DNA of 64,000 nt from the NCBI GenBank assembly GCA_022496185.1, contig WTXG01000005.1:744001-808000 (forward strand). Reading direction: 5' to 3'. This DNA is from Multifurca ochricompacta. Its lineage: Eukaryota > Basidiomycota > Agaricomycetes > Russulales > Russulaceae. Shown in pieces: positions 10,942 through 22,879 of this stretch (the first letter of the stretch is position 1; each line of letters opens with the position of its first letter). A program made the position numbers and the translations under genes. The notes beneath the pieces were generated by a model. The model was given only the letters and a program-made list of their open reading frames with translations, ran no database searches and was not told the origin of the DNA.

Positions 10942-13900
10942 ATGAACTTCGAACAAGCTTTGCAAGCTAGCGGAACCGTCGTTATTAAAGAAGGGATCGA
11001 TGTTGATAGTTTAGGTCAAGATTTAACGCCCTCTCTAATGTTTCTTTCCTCTACCTCCACCTTGTCCCCATCCAGCAGCATCACCTCTTCCCGACCACAC
11101 AGTATGATTCAGTCCACAGCCACATCTCTCATGGCTCCTCCCACACCAACACAACCGAAAAGCCCAGTAACTTCGCCTACTTCCAGACCTCATGCCTCTG
11201 CTTCAACGTCCGCTTCTTCTTCGTCTAACGATCTATTTTATGATGTTGAAGACCCCGATTATCAAACAAGACGCCGCTCCATGTATAGGTCTCAGGGAAC
11301 CGCGAGTAGTCCCGATCTTGCCACTCTCGTCCGCAAGGCGAAACAACGAGGAAGTATACTTCCACCTCAACTTACCGGCAAGGACAGGCGCCACGAAACT
11401 GCACCGCCATTGCCTCTAGGTTCACACGCGCCGTTGGACCCTTCTCTGCGGCCCCGTCACAGGTCCTCTACTTCATCCTCCGGGCATTCCGTCTCGCCAG
11501 TCATCGCTTCATCGGCCATGTCAAAAGGCAAACTCCAGAAGGCCCGACAGTCCACCAGTCCATCCAACGGCTCTGAATGGGTGCTCACGGGCACCAGTCA
11601 CGATGACGTGACTATTAAGGCAGGTGTGGGGGCATATCTTGCTCATAGAAGTATTGACAAAAGTATAGAACTCGAAATCCTCAGTACGACAAAAGACGAG
11701 TGCCCTCTGGGGTAGGATGTTGGGACAAAACACAATGCGTGAACGCTCAGTACGTGGCAGTGTCATTCTCGTGACCCTTCGGGTAACGTAAATTCATGTA
11801 GAAGACCGACGCGTCCTCGCCGTCGCGACGAACGATGCAAACACCCCCGCCTGTGCCTTCATTATCTGCTGACCGTGCTTCCCCCGTCGCCTCTCAGCTG
11901 CCGGAACCTTCCCCGGCTTCTTCCCAACCAACCCCCCTTCGCACTACATCGGACTTGTCAAAACCTCTGCCTTCTCTTGAAGGTGAAGCTGACGGAAAAG
12001 GTAAAAGTACTGTGGTTAGCGAACCATCACTTGTGGCTGCAGAACGTGAACCCACCATTGGACCATCCCTCCGGCCTCAATCTCCTGAGAAGACGGTGCG
12101 TGCCTGCGATACCACAACCCCAGTCAGGGTCTTTGGTCATGGCAAACGTCGAAGTATGTCAGTCGGTGAAGTTGACCTCAAGAAGGCGACGAACAATGTT
12201 TCGACAGCTTTGCCGCTTCCTATTGGTATGTATGAGAAGCGCAGCGAGGACTCAGTAGGCTGGGACTCCACTATACGTGGCATTCTCTCCGACTTCAAGG
12301 GTGAACTATCACAGCTCGACCAAGATCCCATCGCAAAAAACACGCTTGCCCTTCGCGTGCCGTCCGCTCCCCCCGAACGCCCCTTAAGGCCGCGTATGCG
12401 GAGTGCTGAGGCTACCACTTCCGCTATGATGCAATCTGACACCCGACACCCAACATCATCTCCTCTACCTACTTTAAGGCCGAACCCGACCATCGTCGCA
12501 CATGCGCCGGACGCGGATGGAGAAAGCAACCATCGGGAAAGCACAGAAATGCCTGAGGCAAGCATGTCGCCTCGCTCACCTTCTCTTTTTTCAGGGACCT
12601 CCATGCGTGCATTCTCTTATTCACAACGACCATTCCCCAGCGCAGGTGCTCGTCCATTGGGCCCGCGCAGCGCATCGAGTACGCACGCATCATCAGATGC
12701 GCGCGACCGCCTATTGGCCCATCCGCGCCGGACGGCATTCAACTCAGAACCATCGTTAGTTCCAGCTAACGGGAATGCTGTCTCGTCCCCCCTTTCTGCG
12801 ATATCGCAACAAGATCTCACTACGAGCCCGAGCCAACAACTCCGCAGGCTACCGTCGGATAGTTTGGGATCCACAGATCCCGACAAAATCGAGGTCCGCG
12901 GCAAAGAATGTGCGAGGCGTGCCTGGGAGGAAGACGAGAGTTTTCTAGTAAAAGAGAGGATCGCTGAGTGGCTCGGCGGGGTGTGAGTTCAATTTTTGTC
13001 TTATCGGCAAAGTGCTTATTTGTTAATGTCCTCGTATAGCGGTCAGGTGAATAAGATCGCGCTACGGCACTACATTGACAATTTTGATTTCTCCGGATTG
13101 AGACTCGACCTTGCGTTCAGGTGCGAGCTTTATAGCCCCGAAGAAGCCGATGCTAACCAACTTGATGGAGGCGATTGTGTGCCAAGCTTTTCCTCAAAGC
13201 GGAGACCCAGCAAGTGGACCGAATTCTCGAAGAGTTCTCTAGACGCTATTGGGATTGCAATCCAGGGAGTCTCTTCGGCAACTCTGGTCGGCGTCCTTTA
13301 CATCTAGCCCCGTTCAGCCCAGCTCACAACTCTCATAGGTGTTGTCCACGCAGTGGCTTACTCGCTTCTCCTCCTCAACACCGACCTGCATGTTGCTGAT
13401 CTCGCAACCCGCATGTCGCGTGGCCAGTTTGTTCGCAACACGCTTTTTACAATTCAAATGCAGCTCCAGCCCAATCTCTCTGTTCAAGGCTCCTCCTCAG
13501 ACCTTATGCAGAGTGACCGGGACGCGGACAGTCTGCGTGGACCCGGTTCTGAAGGAAGTGATATCGGCACAAATACCGTACGCTCACAGCCAAAGCGCAG
13601 CGACAGCATCACGAGTTGGAATAGCATCACTCGTGATGCTGCCCTTGCTAACTTATTTGTTGGGTCATCCGCCACAGTGAGCACGACACCCCTGCCGAAT
13701 GATAGCACTGCGTCGGTGCCCGCATCAACGACCAGTGTTTCGGAGGCGAAGACACCAAGTACCCTGGTGTCATCCGTCGTTTACGATCGTAGCTGGGAGA
13801 GTGACGTGGAAAGCTTGCTCAAAGTACGTATATCCTATCAGGCTTTATCTCGACTTACCATCTTCCTTAGGAGATGTATAATGCGATCAAGAGTCAACAG

Positions 13901-15592
13901 GTTCTGCAACCGCTCGGCTCGCGAACGTCAACTTCGTCATTAACTCCCAACGCCCCTTTGCGTAATCGCAGCTTACGCACTCAACAGGATCGCTTGACAA
14001 CATTTAAGCGTGGTAGCATCCGTGGTATCCAGTCCATTCTTGGTGCTCCAAATGGTATGAGCCCGTACAGTAGCAATAGTAGCGTCGACGGTCGTGCCAG
14101 CCCAGCTCCTAGCTTCGCAACATCCGCTAATGAGGTGCGTATTAGTTGGTGTTATTGTTCATTCAAGAAACAAACCAAAAAATACAAACGCAGAATATTC
14201 ATGGCTCTACGATGTCTTTCTTGGCACCCGCACTTGGCTTCGCCTCCAACTTGTCGCATACAATTATCCGCGAGGCGCAAGAGGACGACGATCGGAGCGA
14301 GCGCAGCGATGACTCCGCAGATACTACTATTAGCATTACGGATGAAGAACTTGCATTGCTTGGCCCCCCATGGGCAAAGGAGGGTATGTTATGCCGCAAG
14401 CAGTATAATGAGTCCGCGGGAAAGCGGGCGAAGAGTAAGGCTTGGATGGATGTGTTCGTCGTCATTCAAAAGGGAGAACTCAATATGTTCACATTCGGCG
14501 AGCACGCCATTGGTGGACAGCGTGTTGTGGGAGGTGGGAATTGGCTCGTACGTTTTCATTTGCCAACATGAGGCGAGGGTTTGATTGACGCACGTTCGCA
14601 GGAAAATGCCAATCACGTTGGCATGTTGCAGCTCGCCCACTCGCTGGCGCACTCTCTACCTCCACCAGGCTATAATCGACAACGCCCATTTTGTATGGTA
14701 CTGACCCTCTCAAGTGGCGCAGTATATTTCTTCCAGGCGGGTACGGAAGAGCTTGTCAACGAATGGGTGCAGACATGCAACTACTGGGCGGCACGACAAA
14801 GCAAGGAGCCCTTGGCTGGCGGTGTATCGAACATGGAATACGGTTGGAACCGCGTCAGTGACGTGTTGCAACATGGACGGTCGCTGTCAGACGATGAATC
14901 CGCCCGTATGCATGATTACACGGATACTATGAGCGTCCGCAGCGGGCGCAGCAGCCATAGCCGGTTCAGCCGTAAGGATGGCGCATCGACAATGCGCGTC
15001 GGCAGTTCGCCATGGTCAGACCGCACGAATATTAACGAGTGGAAGCTGCCGCTTGCGCCTTCTGTACCAAGTACGCATGACGAAGAGACACAGCTAGAGA
15101 CGCTCAAGAAGCATGTCGCAACGCTCATGCAGGAACTGCAGGAGCACAATGAGCTGCGAGGACCAATGATGGCGCTGGTAACTCTCTATCCTTGTTCCAA
15201 TCTACTTTGTTTTGCTGATTCTGATGCGTTGCGATTGTCAGTATCCCTCACGCTCTCAGAATGCGGCAAAGGCACTCAGCAATTGGGAAAAGAAATCACA
15301 GTACTTGCTTGCCGAACATGTCAAGTACGAGTCGTACGTCGATTCGCTGCAGGCGGCCATGACATTGCGGTTCAAAAGGCGTGGCGAGAAAGCCTTAGAG
15401 CATGCGCTACGATCGGGCGTCGCCCGCGGCTCATCCAAGGGCAAGCGGAGGGGTCGCCCATATGCCAAGACCATCATCGAGAGCGAAGAACCTCCACCGG
15501 TCGTTATCGAACCGCCTCTAGCTCCGAACGCGCGCCACCGCCGAGAATTTGCGTTTGCGCAGGTGGACGCAGACGAAGAGAGTGATGCCTGA
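10942..15592 (+). CDS. Arf guanine-nucleotide exchange factor with Sec7 and PH domains
   Basis: Such proteins load GTP on Arf GTPases at membranes. The N-terminal third (10942 to about 12880) is Ser/Pro-rich and low in complexity, starting MNFEQALQASGTVVIKEGID. The Sec7 domain spans about 12900-13470 and is built from several exons. Its pieces include ALRHYIDNFDFSGLRLDLAF, LCAKLFLKAETQQVDRILEE (the Glu finger is the E of KAET) and VVHAVAYSLLLLNTDLHV. After a linker comes a PH domain (about 14380-14800: KEGMLCRKQYNES, AWMDVFVVIQKGELNMF, AVYFFQAGTEELVNEWVQ). The C-terminus is helical and basic (15100-15592). The split Sec7-PH layout recalls fungal Syt1 or metazoan EFA6/PSD. The junction near 11620-11812 is unresolved: no donor phase fits the exon that contains ATG 11835, so a base may be missing there. 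Confidence 0.88.
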
Positions 15593-16086
15593 CTTCCCCT
15601 GGTCGGACACTTCAAGGCTGTTTGGTTATCAGACATCCTATATTTATGTTTCGCCAGGATATGTGCTGGCTAGTGATTTATATACCACTTGCTGATGATA
15701 CACACATGTACATAAATTCATGATACCCGTCGATCAACTTGAACTCGTGAACGTCATGAGATGGAGTGAAGGGAAGACGTCGTACAGCGCGAGACAGCCC
15801 AAGATAGCATAATAGTCTGAGCTATTCTAAAGTACCCAATTAGCTAGCAACCAACCGTCAATCGTACATCATCACCTGACCTGACACTCTGACTTTGGCA
15901 GAATGAGCGAAATGCCTACAGAGCCCGAAACCTGCAACCATCTCTAATATATGGCAAAACAAAAACAAAAAAGGATACAACAAAGGAGGGAGAACAACAT
16001 GGGTGTGTAGATGGGAAAGAAAGAAAAAGGTAGATGGGAAATTAGACAGACAGACAGTACAAGGTGCCAGACGATATGACATTGAA
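15593..16086. other. Convergent intergenic gap
   Basis: Two genes end toward each other across 494 bp. The stretch is A/T-rich and holds both 3' UTRs. No gene or repeat of note was recognised. Confidence 0.6.
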
Positions 16087-19000
16087 TCATGTGCCTGTGT
16101 CTTCCATGAGTTTGTGTACCAATCCTCCAGAACCACCTGTAGATGTCCGTCTTTGCCGTTTCAGGGCCAGAGCCCCCGGAACAGTCGCGCCTGTACCCAC
16201 CCTGCTACCAGGAGACAACCGGGTACCTGGAAGAGCGAGTGGCGTGTTGCTCGTCGTCGACGAGCGCGGCCTTGTTGAGGAAGAAGCGAGCTTTGGAAGT
16301 ACAGAGTTGTTCTTACGAGCGCCCGAGTTTGGCGTGCCGGAAGCTCGGTTCCTGAAAGATAAGTGCCGCACCATAATCAGTCATCCTCCTTTGAACAAAG
16401 GGCCGAGAGATATGGCGCACCGCTTCTTGATCACGTCAGTCTTGAGAGATAGAGGCCTGACTACACCATGCAATTTCTATAGATCAGCGCGGGACACGAG
16501 TTAGCTGAATTCGGCGGAGTCTGAAGATAAGAGGACCCACATAAAACAGCCCGCAAGCATTGCCTAAAAAAATGGACAGTTAGTGCTGCACCCGCAAATT
16601 ACATCCTGCAAAATCCACTTACACAGAGGCTGCCCTTCAGGATCCCTCCGCCACAGTGGCGTGTTTGTGGTCTGGCAATTTGTGCAGATCGTTGGCGCTG
16701 CCTCTCCGTCTTCACCTTTGGAACCGCCGCCTACTGCAGAGATAAGGTCGGGGGTGCTCGTCGAAGAGCGCAGTTGGGCTGTAGGTGGTGGGTCGAGACC
16801 GGCTGTGGACTTCTTTCTCGCGATGGCAGAGCGTGCAAAAGAGTCCTGAATTCGCTTTGTTGATGCGATCCTGCGAACACCTTGACGAGAGGCGGTGGAT
16901 GCACCCTCAGCAGAGGGTGGAGTGGATGCGTTGGAGGCATCGCGGGGTTCGGGTGATGCCGCCGTGCTAGATATGAACCCATTGCCCCACCCGTCACTCG
17001 AGGGACTGGGGTGTATGCTGGGAAAACCATTCTCCACATGCTCAGCTGGTAAGATTTGAGTAGGGTCCACGTGTGTGAAGGGCTGATGCGATAAGGTCGC
17101 GGTTTCAACGCCATTGGCATACATGATGCCAATCAAGTTCGGGTAATCCATGCCAGAATCGTCCCCTGCCGCCAAATTAGTAGTATTCAAACGCGCGTAG
17201 CTTTCTGCTACGACCGCGGATGCTGCCACTGCAGCAGCAGATAAGCCCTCGTTCGGCGCTAGGGTGGGCTTGTATGCGGTGAGTACGAGGTCGTGGCTAA
17301 AGTGGGATGTGAATTGTCATGATATGATGAAAGGTGACGAGAACCGTCAACAGAAGCTAGAATGGAGGGATAATCGTGAGGGATCGGTTGGGCGGTATGC
17401 AATTCGAATAATGCGTCATATCCAGGGAAGGTGAAGTTGAATGGCACGGAGGGGAACGAGTTACGGGGAGGTTGTTGAGAGCTTGATAACGGGTGGTGGT
17501 GGGAAAGTGAAAATGGCTGAACCACGTCTGGTGATTCGACTACGGGAGAGGCATGGACACTAGGGGGGTCAGCACGAAGTAAGCTTTCGGCGTGCGGAGC
17601 GTCAGCTCTGCGCTTGGTCCCTATAAGAGTTTCAGGCGGTTGAGGTCGGCCATTAATCTGATGCCTTCCCAATACACCAGCTAAAATGCCATCTTTCGTG
17701 ACCGTGTGATCGAAACTAGTCTTACGCACGTGTCGAGGGAACGAGCGCTGCTCAGAAGGTGCGGCGTTCGATGCAACCGTACGCGATAGACCATGTACTC
17801 CGAACGAGGGCAGGGATGATGGGTGACCCGCATATGAATGTAAGTCCGTCGAATGATTGTCGGCGGGGATGGGATAGGAGTACCGCGTCCCATGAGGACC
17901 TGTGGGGAAAGGTGCTGAAGGAAGATGGGTTGAGTGTTCATGAAGGGTGGGAAGGGAAAAAGGGTTATGAACGGTCGACGACGTGGGACTGTGTCGACCA
18001 GGGCCAATTGGGACGCCGGGTGTAGCAGAAGGGGTGGAACCTGAAGGATGGAGGCCCAACTTGTCATCGTCGAGGGAGGGTCTAAGTAGGTCGTGCATAT
18101 CAGAAGGCTTAGAGACAGATGGGTGTTCAAGAGACGGGAATGTGAAGCGTTCGGGGTGCGATAAGACATTATCGAACTGTATCCCTGTTGCCGGTGGCGG
18201 ACGGGACCTTGAGCGGCTAGTTGGTCTCCAGTCCATGGGAACTCGGGATCGAGATCGACTCATGGCCCTCCAGTCCATTGGAACAATCTCGCTGGGATGA
18301 GGAGTTAACGCGAAATTGTAATTGCTGAGCAAGATGACGCCACTCACTCATCTTCTTCCATACTACCATCCTGATTCTCGCCGTCAAAGCCCACCACACT
18401 CACTTTGGCCTTTCCTTTATCTATTCGACGACCGCGTTCCTCTCCAACACTCGTCTCCTTTTCTTCCGTGGTCGTGGCCAAAGAGAGGGTATCACCATTA
18501 CCAACGGGTTCCAATGGCTCTTTCTTGACTCGAACTCCAGCCTGTTCCAGCTCACTAGCCTGCCCACCTTGTTTACTCTCCTCATCTTTCTTCTTCTTGA
18601 GCGCCAATGCCATCATTCGCCATGTCAAATTCTCCATACGTTGTGCGTGCGGCAGGTTGGCCTTGGTCCTAGTGTACATCTTCCACACTTGCGTCGCAAG
18701 CGGATCCTCCTTTGCGAGTTGGTCGGGATCACATTGACCTGCATCTATTGGTGACAGCGCTATTGAGTGCAGGTCAGGCGAGCCAGAGAGGACGGGAGAA
18801 GGGAATGTGCTCGCGCCGTCGGCACCATGTCGAGAACCAAAGAGGCTATCTGAGAGAATATCACTGAATATAGAGGAGACATCCGGGCGTACACTTGGGC
18901 CAGGTGATCCAGGTGAGTCGTTGAAGCTATGTATAGCTGTTGCTCCGTGACTCTTGGGTAGTGAAGGAGTTAAACCAACCCCTGCAACCGAAGAATCTCG

Positions 19001-19987
19001 CGACATGGTCATGGTATGGAACGATGTATACGATTCGATGCTAGGTGTCGATGGGGATGTTGAGGTCGGAGACATCCACAATGACGGAGGCAGGCCAGCG
19101 TTTGATCGGCCTGCCGTGATATCAGGATTACCATGATATCCAGATGAAGTTGTGAAGGATTGTGGTAAGTATGTCGAAGAAACGGCAGAACCTGGCAGGA
19201 CCTTAGGGTGAGAGACGGCAAAACAAACTTCCCGGAGACGCTTTACCTGCAGAACCCTGTCGTGAGTGGGCTCTAACGTCGGCATCATGCATGACATGTT
19301 TCCCATTTGTCAGACCATTAAGTTTTGCGCCCGTTGTTCGAGGCGCCGTAGATGAAATATCCGCCGCACCGGAACGACGTAACTTTGGCTTATTGTACGG
19401 TGATGGAGCCAAACTTGCCTGGTCTTGAACGTTTGATCCCTGGTTTGAGGTTGATGACGAAGCGAAGGAGGGATTGTAAGAATGACCTTGTTGGGGGTCG
19501 TAAGGGTCTAGTAAAGGGAATGACGATTGGAGGCGCGCGGGGGACGCAATGTTCGATGGTACACTGCTAGATGTTCCTGCAACAGGTCCGAGGACACCCG
19601 TAGCGGCTAGGTGAGCAAAGATTTCTGGGTTCAAAGGGGAAGAAAAAATGTTCGCCCAGTCATGACCCTGAGGTAAAGGTGGAATACTGGACTGTACAAA
19701 ACGAAAAGTGAGGGAACGATGGGATTGGTAGACAGTACAATTCAGATACGCACAGGATACGGAGTTACAAGGTCAGAGGATGTTAAAACCGGGGATTGCA
19801 ACCATGGCGAGGAGTGGGATTGAGGCGATAATGAGGTAGAAGGAAGAGGGCTTCTGTGATCAGTTGTGACATTGGATGGCGCATGAGGTGAAAGTGCAGT
19901 GATGACGGTTGGGCGGGGGGTGGAGGACCAAGCAGGTTTTGGAAGGCCACCCTGGGCGCTGCTAGGATGGACTGGAGCAAGCTCCAT
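16087..19987 (-). CDS. GATA-type transcription factor of the AreA/NIT2 nitrogen-regulator type
   Basis: AreA-type factors switch on nitrogen-scavenging genes. Exon 1 (19754-19987) starts [14 protein letters not shown]. Exon 2 starts at 19691 ([16 protein letters not shown]). The next exon carries the DUF1752 signature [20 protein letters not shown] followed by [20 protein letters not shown], found only in AreA-like proteins. Long Ser/Pro-rich regions follow. Near the C-terminus is one zinc finger, [20 protein letters not shown] continuing [20 protein letters not shown], with TDVIKKR after it. A 59-nt intron (16564-16622) splits the third Cys codon. The last exon (to 16087) is basic (KRQRRTSTG). 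The frame breaks once near the G-runs at 17262-17268; one added base joins HTSPP to [15 protein letters not shown]. The role in nitrogen control is inferred from the domain pair. Confidence 0.9.
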
Positions 19988-20126
19988 AAGAAAGGAGTAG
20001 AACTATGAAGTCGTGATGGGTCGGCGAGGAGATGTACGATGAAGAAAATAAAACGTAAGGAGGATGGCCAATGACCGAACACACAATCCGATGAGATGAC
20101 GAGATAGATGGTGACAAAATTGCGGT

Positions 20127-20133
20127 AGATAAG
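20127..20133 (+). promoter_or_regulatory. Candidate GATA-factor site (AGATAAG)
   Basis: A consensus HGATAR site lies 140 bp upstream of the GATA-factor start codon. AreA-type genes are often autoregulated, so this may be a feedback site. One short site is weak evidence. Confidence 0.3.
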
Positions 20134-20704
20134 AAAGAGTCTGACCCACACCGCGTTGAGAAAAAGATGTTTTGAACGAAGGCGAAAGTTAGGATGGGAG
20201 ATGGGAAAGGGGCAATAGCGAATGATGAGATGAGGGAAGGAGAGGGCGTAGCGAGCGAGTGTGCGAGTGCGAGTGACTTGACTTGACCAATGTGTGTCGC
20301 CAGTACCAAATGAGAGAGAATGATATGACTGACTAACTAACTGGCTTTGACAGCGAACCAATCGAACGAACCAATCGAACCAAACCGACCGACCGGAATA
20401 CCTGATGCAAATAGCCAGAGACAGACTTTGCCTTGCTCTCGATCTTGCCTCACCTCGCCTTACTTTTTCTTTTCTTTTCTTTTCTCAACGCCTTCATTCA
20501 ATTCTAAATAAATACCTATGTCTTGTTGTATAAAATACCTTTACCACTTGTATGCGTGTGTCAACCTCAGGTCACATTCTCATACTCACACACTCACACA
20601 CATAACTTCCCAAATGGGGGGGACCTTGTTCCTTAGATCCATACTTCAAGATCTTTTTCCGTTCCCTCGGGCTGCGGATCATCAAATTCATCAACAACTC
20701 TCTC

Positions 20705-20746
20705 TTTATTTTATTTTATTTTTATTTTTATTTATTTTTATTTTTC
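20705..20746. repeat. (TTTTA)n-like low-complexity tract
   Basis: A T/A tract of imperfect TTTTA and TTTAT units lies within the long region upstream of the GATA-factor gene. Confidence 0.8.
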
Positions 20747-22002
20747 TCGATCATTGTTCGTCCCTTTCATCCCCTTCTGTTCTCCTCCTCCTCCTCCCCC
20801 TCTTCCATCCCCTCCACCCACCGCTCCATATTTTCATTTCATTCATATTTTACTTCTTACTTCTTTCCTTTCCTCCTTAGTTTGCGCGGGAAAGCAATTT
20901 TCCCTATTCCGTCTATCCAGCGAGGCGCCCCCACCCCCAAAACTGGTTTTGCTTCTTGTTTCGGATGACTCCTTTCTGCCCATCGGCGTTCCCCTCTCTC
21001 TCCTCTTCGTCTTCTTCGATTCGATGTGAAACTCCCCTTCGGATGGCCAGGCTGCCGGGCTCAGCTTTGTTCCCACGGCGTTCCTCTTGCCCTCTTGGCT
21101 TGCCACTTTCAATCTTCAATATCCTTTTCCGGTGCCGCCACCATCACCGTACACCGTGCGGGCGTGCTGTTCTCGGCCGGATCCAGTTACTCATTCTGGT
21201 CCGGCTCTCCCGGCTCTCCCGGCTCTCCCCGGCTCGCTGACACACTTTCAACTACCTCAACTCCCCTACCACCCCGCTCCGCATGCACATGTCTTATTCT
21301 ACCACCTTACTGGCTGGCTAATGTAGTGATCCACTCCTCCGTGGGTGGACATGCCTCTGTCGCACCATGCTTTATCACCTTTTGCGCCTATATGTTCTTT
21401 TGTCGCCATTCTCCCGGCCACTACTGCAGGTGAAAACAACCACTCAACTCACCACCCTTTCGGGGTTATGTTGTTTTTAATACGAACGAATGTAGTTTTC
21501 TGTGGCTTGGCTTCCAACACTTTTCTTTTCACTCACCAGGACATCCCTGTATGAACAAAACCTTCTTGGACATCTGCCTGCCAAGGAGCACCTAGCTGCC
21601 TCGTGCTGCGAATGGCATCTTTGTAGTCCCATCCGTGTGTTTCCCTGGTTTGCATGAATACTGGTCAGCCTTTCTGGCATCAGGCGTGAAGCCATCGTTC
21701 CTCCTACGCGCCCCAGATTGGAAAGAATAGGACGACAATATCAGCCGGCGACTACATTGCCTCTGATGTCCAACACACACACATGACCGCGTACAGTAAG
21801 GTACCCAGCGTCCATTGTTACGGAAATAGGTTTGCCCAATTGCTGCCGAAGCCACGAGTGTTGCGAGGTGTCCGTTAACTTTGTGCTAATGAAGCACCCG
21901 TGCGCGACAACCCCACTCTTCTTGACTCTCATTGACTCTCAGCGTAGCCAGTCGCGTTCACATTTACCACGGTTATCGAGTGTGAGCGTAGAACAGAACG
22001 GA

Positions 22003-22224
22003 ATGGAAGTTCTTTCGAGTTTGCTCCTTTTGGCGTATCTGTTCCAGATGACTGGTAGTGCCCTCCCGTTGACCCCGTGCTCCCCCTTCCTCATTCGCGA
22101 AGTATACATACAGAAATCCTTTGTTCCTGAGTACTCTCGCAGGTCTCCGAGAAGTAACCGCGACTATTATCTAGGATTAAGAGACCATTCCGACCCGTTG
22201 CTTATACTTCGGTTCAAAAAATAA
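22003..22224 (+). CDS. Possible small secreted protein, 73 residues (weak)
   Basis: The ATG at 22003 opens with a signal-peptide-like stretch (MEVLSSLLLLAYLFQMTGSA), followed by a short basic and aromatic tail with one Cys. It is a single open exon with no recognised domain, in an otherwise gene-poor stretch. It may be chance. Confidence 0.2.
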   Translation: MEVLSSLLLLAYLFQMTGSALPLTPCSPFLIREVYIQKSFVPEYSRRSPRSNRDYYLGLRDHSDPLLILRFKK

Positions 22225-22677
22225 CTGAGCGCCGATCCACTTTACCCTTTGGCCGAATAGTCGAATCACTGTTCTCTGCCTACGTCTCCTCTGTTTGGAG
22301 AGTACATGTACCTACCTTGTACTCTCGTTTAATATATACAGCAACACAGGCGCACTATAATTGTAGGCCAGTGGTATAATAACGCATGTTTTTGGGGTGG
22401 TACATGCATGGGTGCTACGCATGCATACACATAAAAAGTCGTCCGTCCTAAACCAAGTCAAGTCAAGCCATCATGGCGGGAGCTGCGTTGTGCGCCCGCC
22501 TCCGTCTCCGTCTGTCTCCGTCTTAGTGAGTTGCTCTATCGTCCACTTCTCGTCGGCAAACTTTTTCTTGCCTTCAAAGAAGGTTTAAAAAAATTATCGA
22601 AAAAAAAAGAGGGTGTGTATGTATGTGTATAGCCAGGTTCAGGATCAGGATCAAGATCAATCCAGATCTCTCCATTC

Positions 22678-22717
22678 GACCACTCCCACTCCCACTCCCA
22701 CTCCCACTCCCACTCCC
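22678..22717. repeat. (ACTCCC)n simple repeat
   Basis: About six copies of a 6-bp unit lie upstream of the 3' end of the signal peptide peptidase gene. Confidence 0.9.
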
Positions 22718-22879
22718 CCTTTTCCCTTCCTCCCCCTCTCTGTCCTCGCGCTAACCTAATGCACTGATGACTGATGACTAACTTTCTACTATACGTTGAA
22801 TGTGTTGACGGATTTCTACGAGTTCGATATAATTTCCGGGTGTATTTGGTTATACGTGTCCATAATTACTGGTGCGCCC

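Larger units (their letters stand above)
19988..22879. other. Long intergenic and leader region with pyrimidine-rich and simple repeats
   Basis: This 2.9-kb gap separates the GATA-factor start from the 3' end of signal peptide peptidase. It likely holds a long promoter and leader of the GATA gene. It carries TTTTC and TTTTA repeats (about 20469-20486 and 20705-20746), a CCCGGCTCT repeat (21201-21235) and an ACTCCC repeat (22678-22717). Open frames on either strand are mostly low-complexity. The one with a signal-peptide-like start is listed separately. Confidence 0.6.

Noticed and set aside
19783..20361. 192-residue minus-strand open frame overlapping the GATA-factor start
   Set aside because: It overlaps exon 1 of the GATA factor in another frame and is low-complexity; at best a chance frame in the leader.
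20518..21433. Several long plus-strand open frames
   Set aside because: They arise from pyrimidine-rich tracts (Ser/Leu/Pro/Phe runs) and share no domain with any family.
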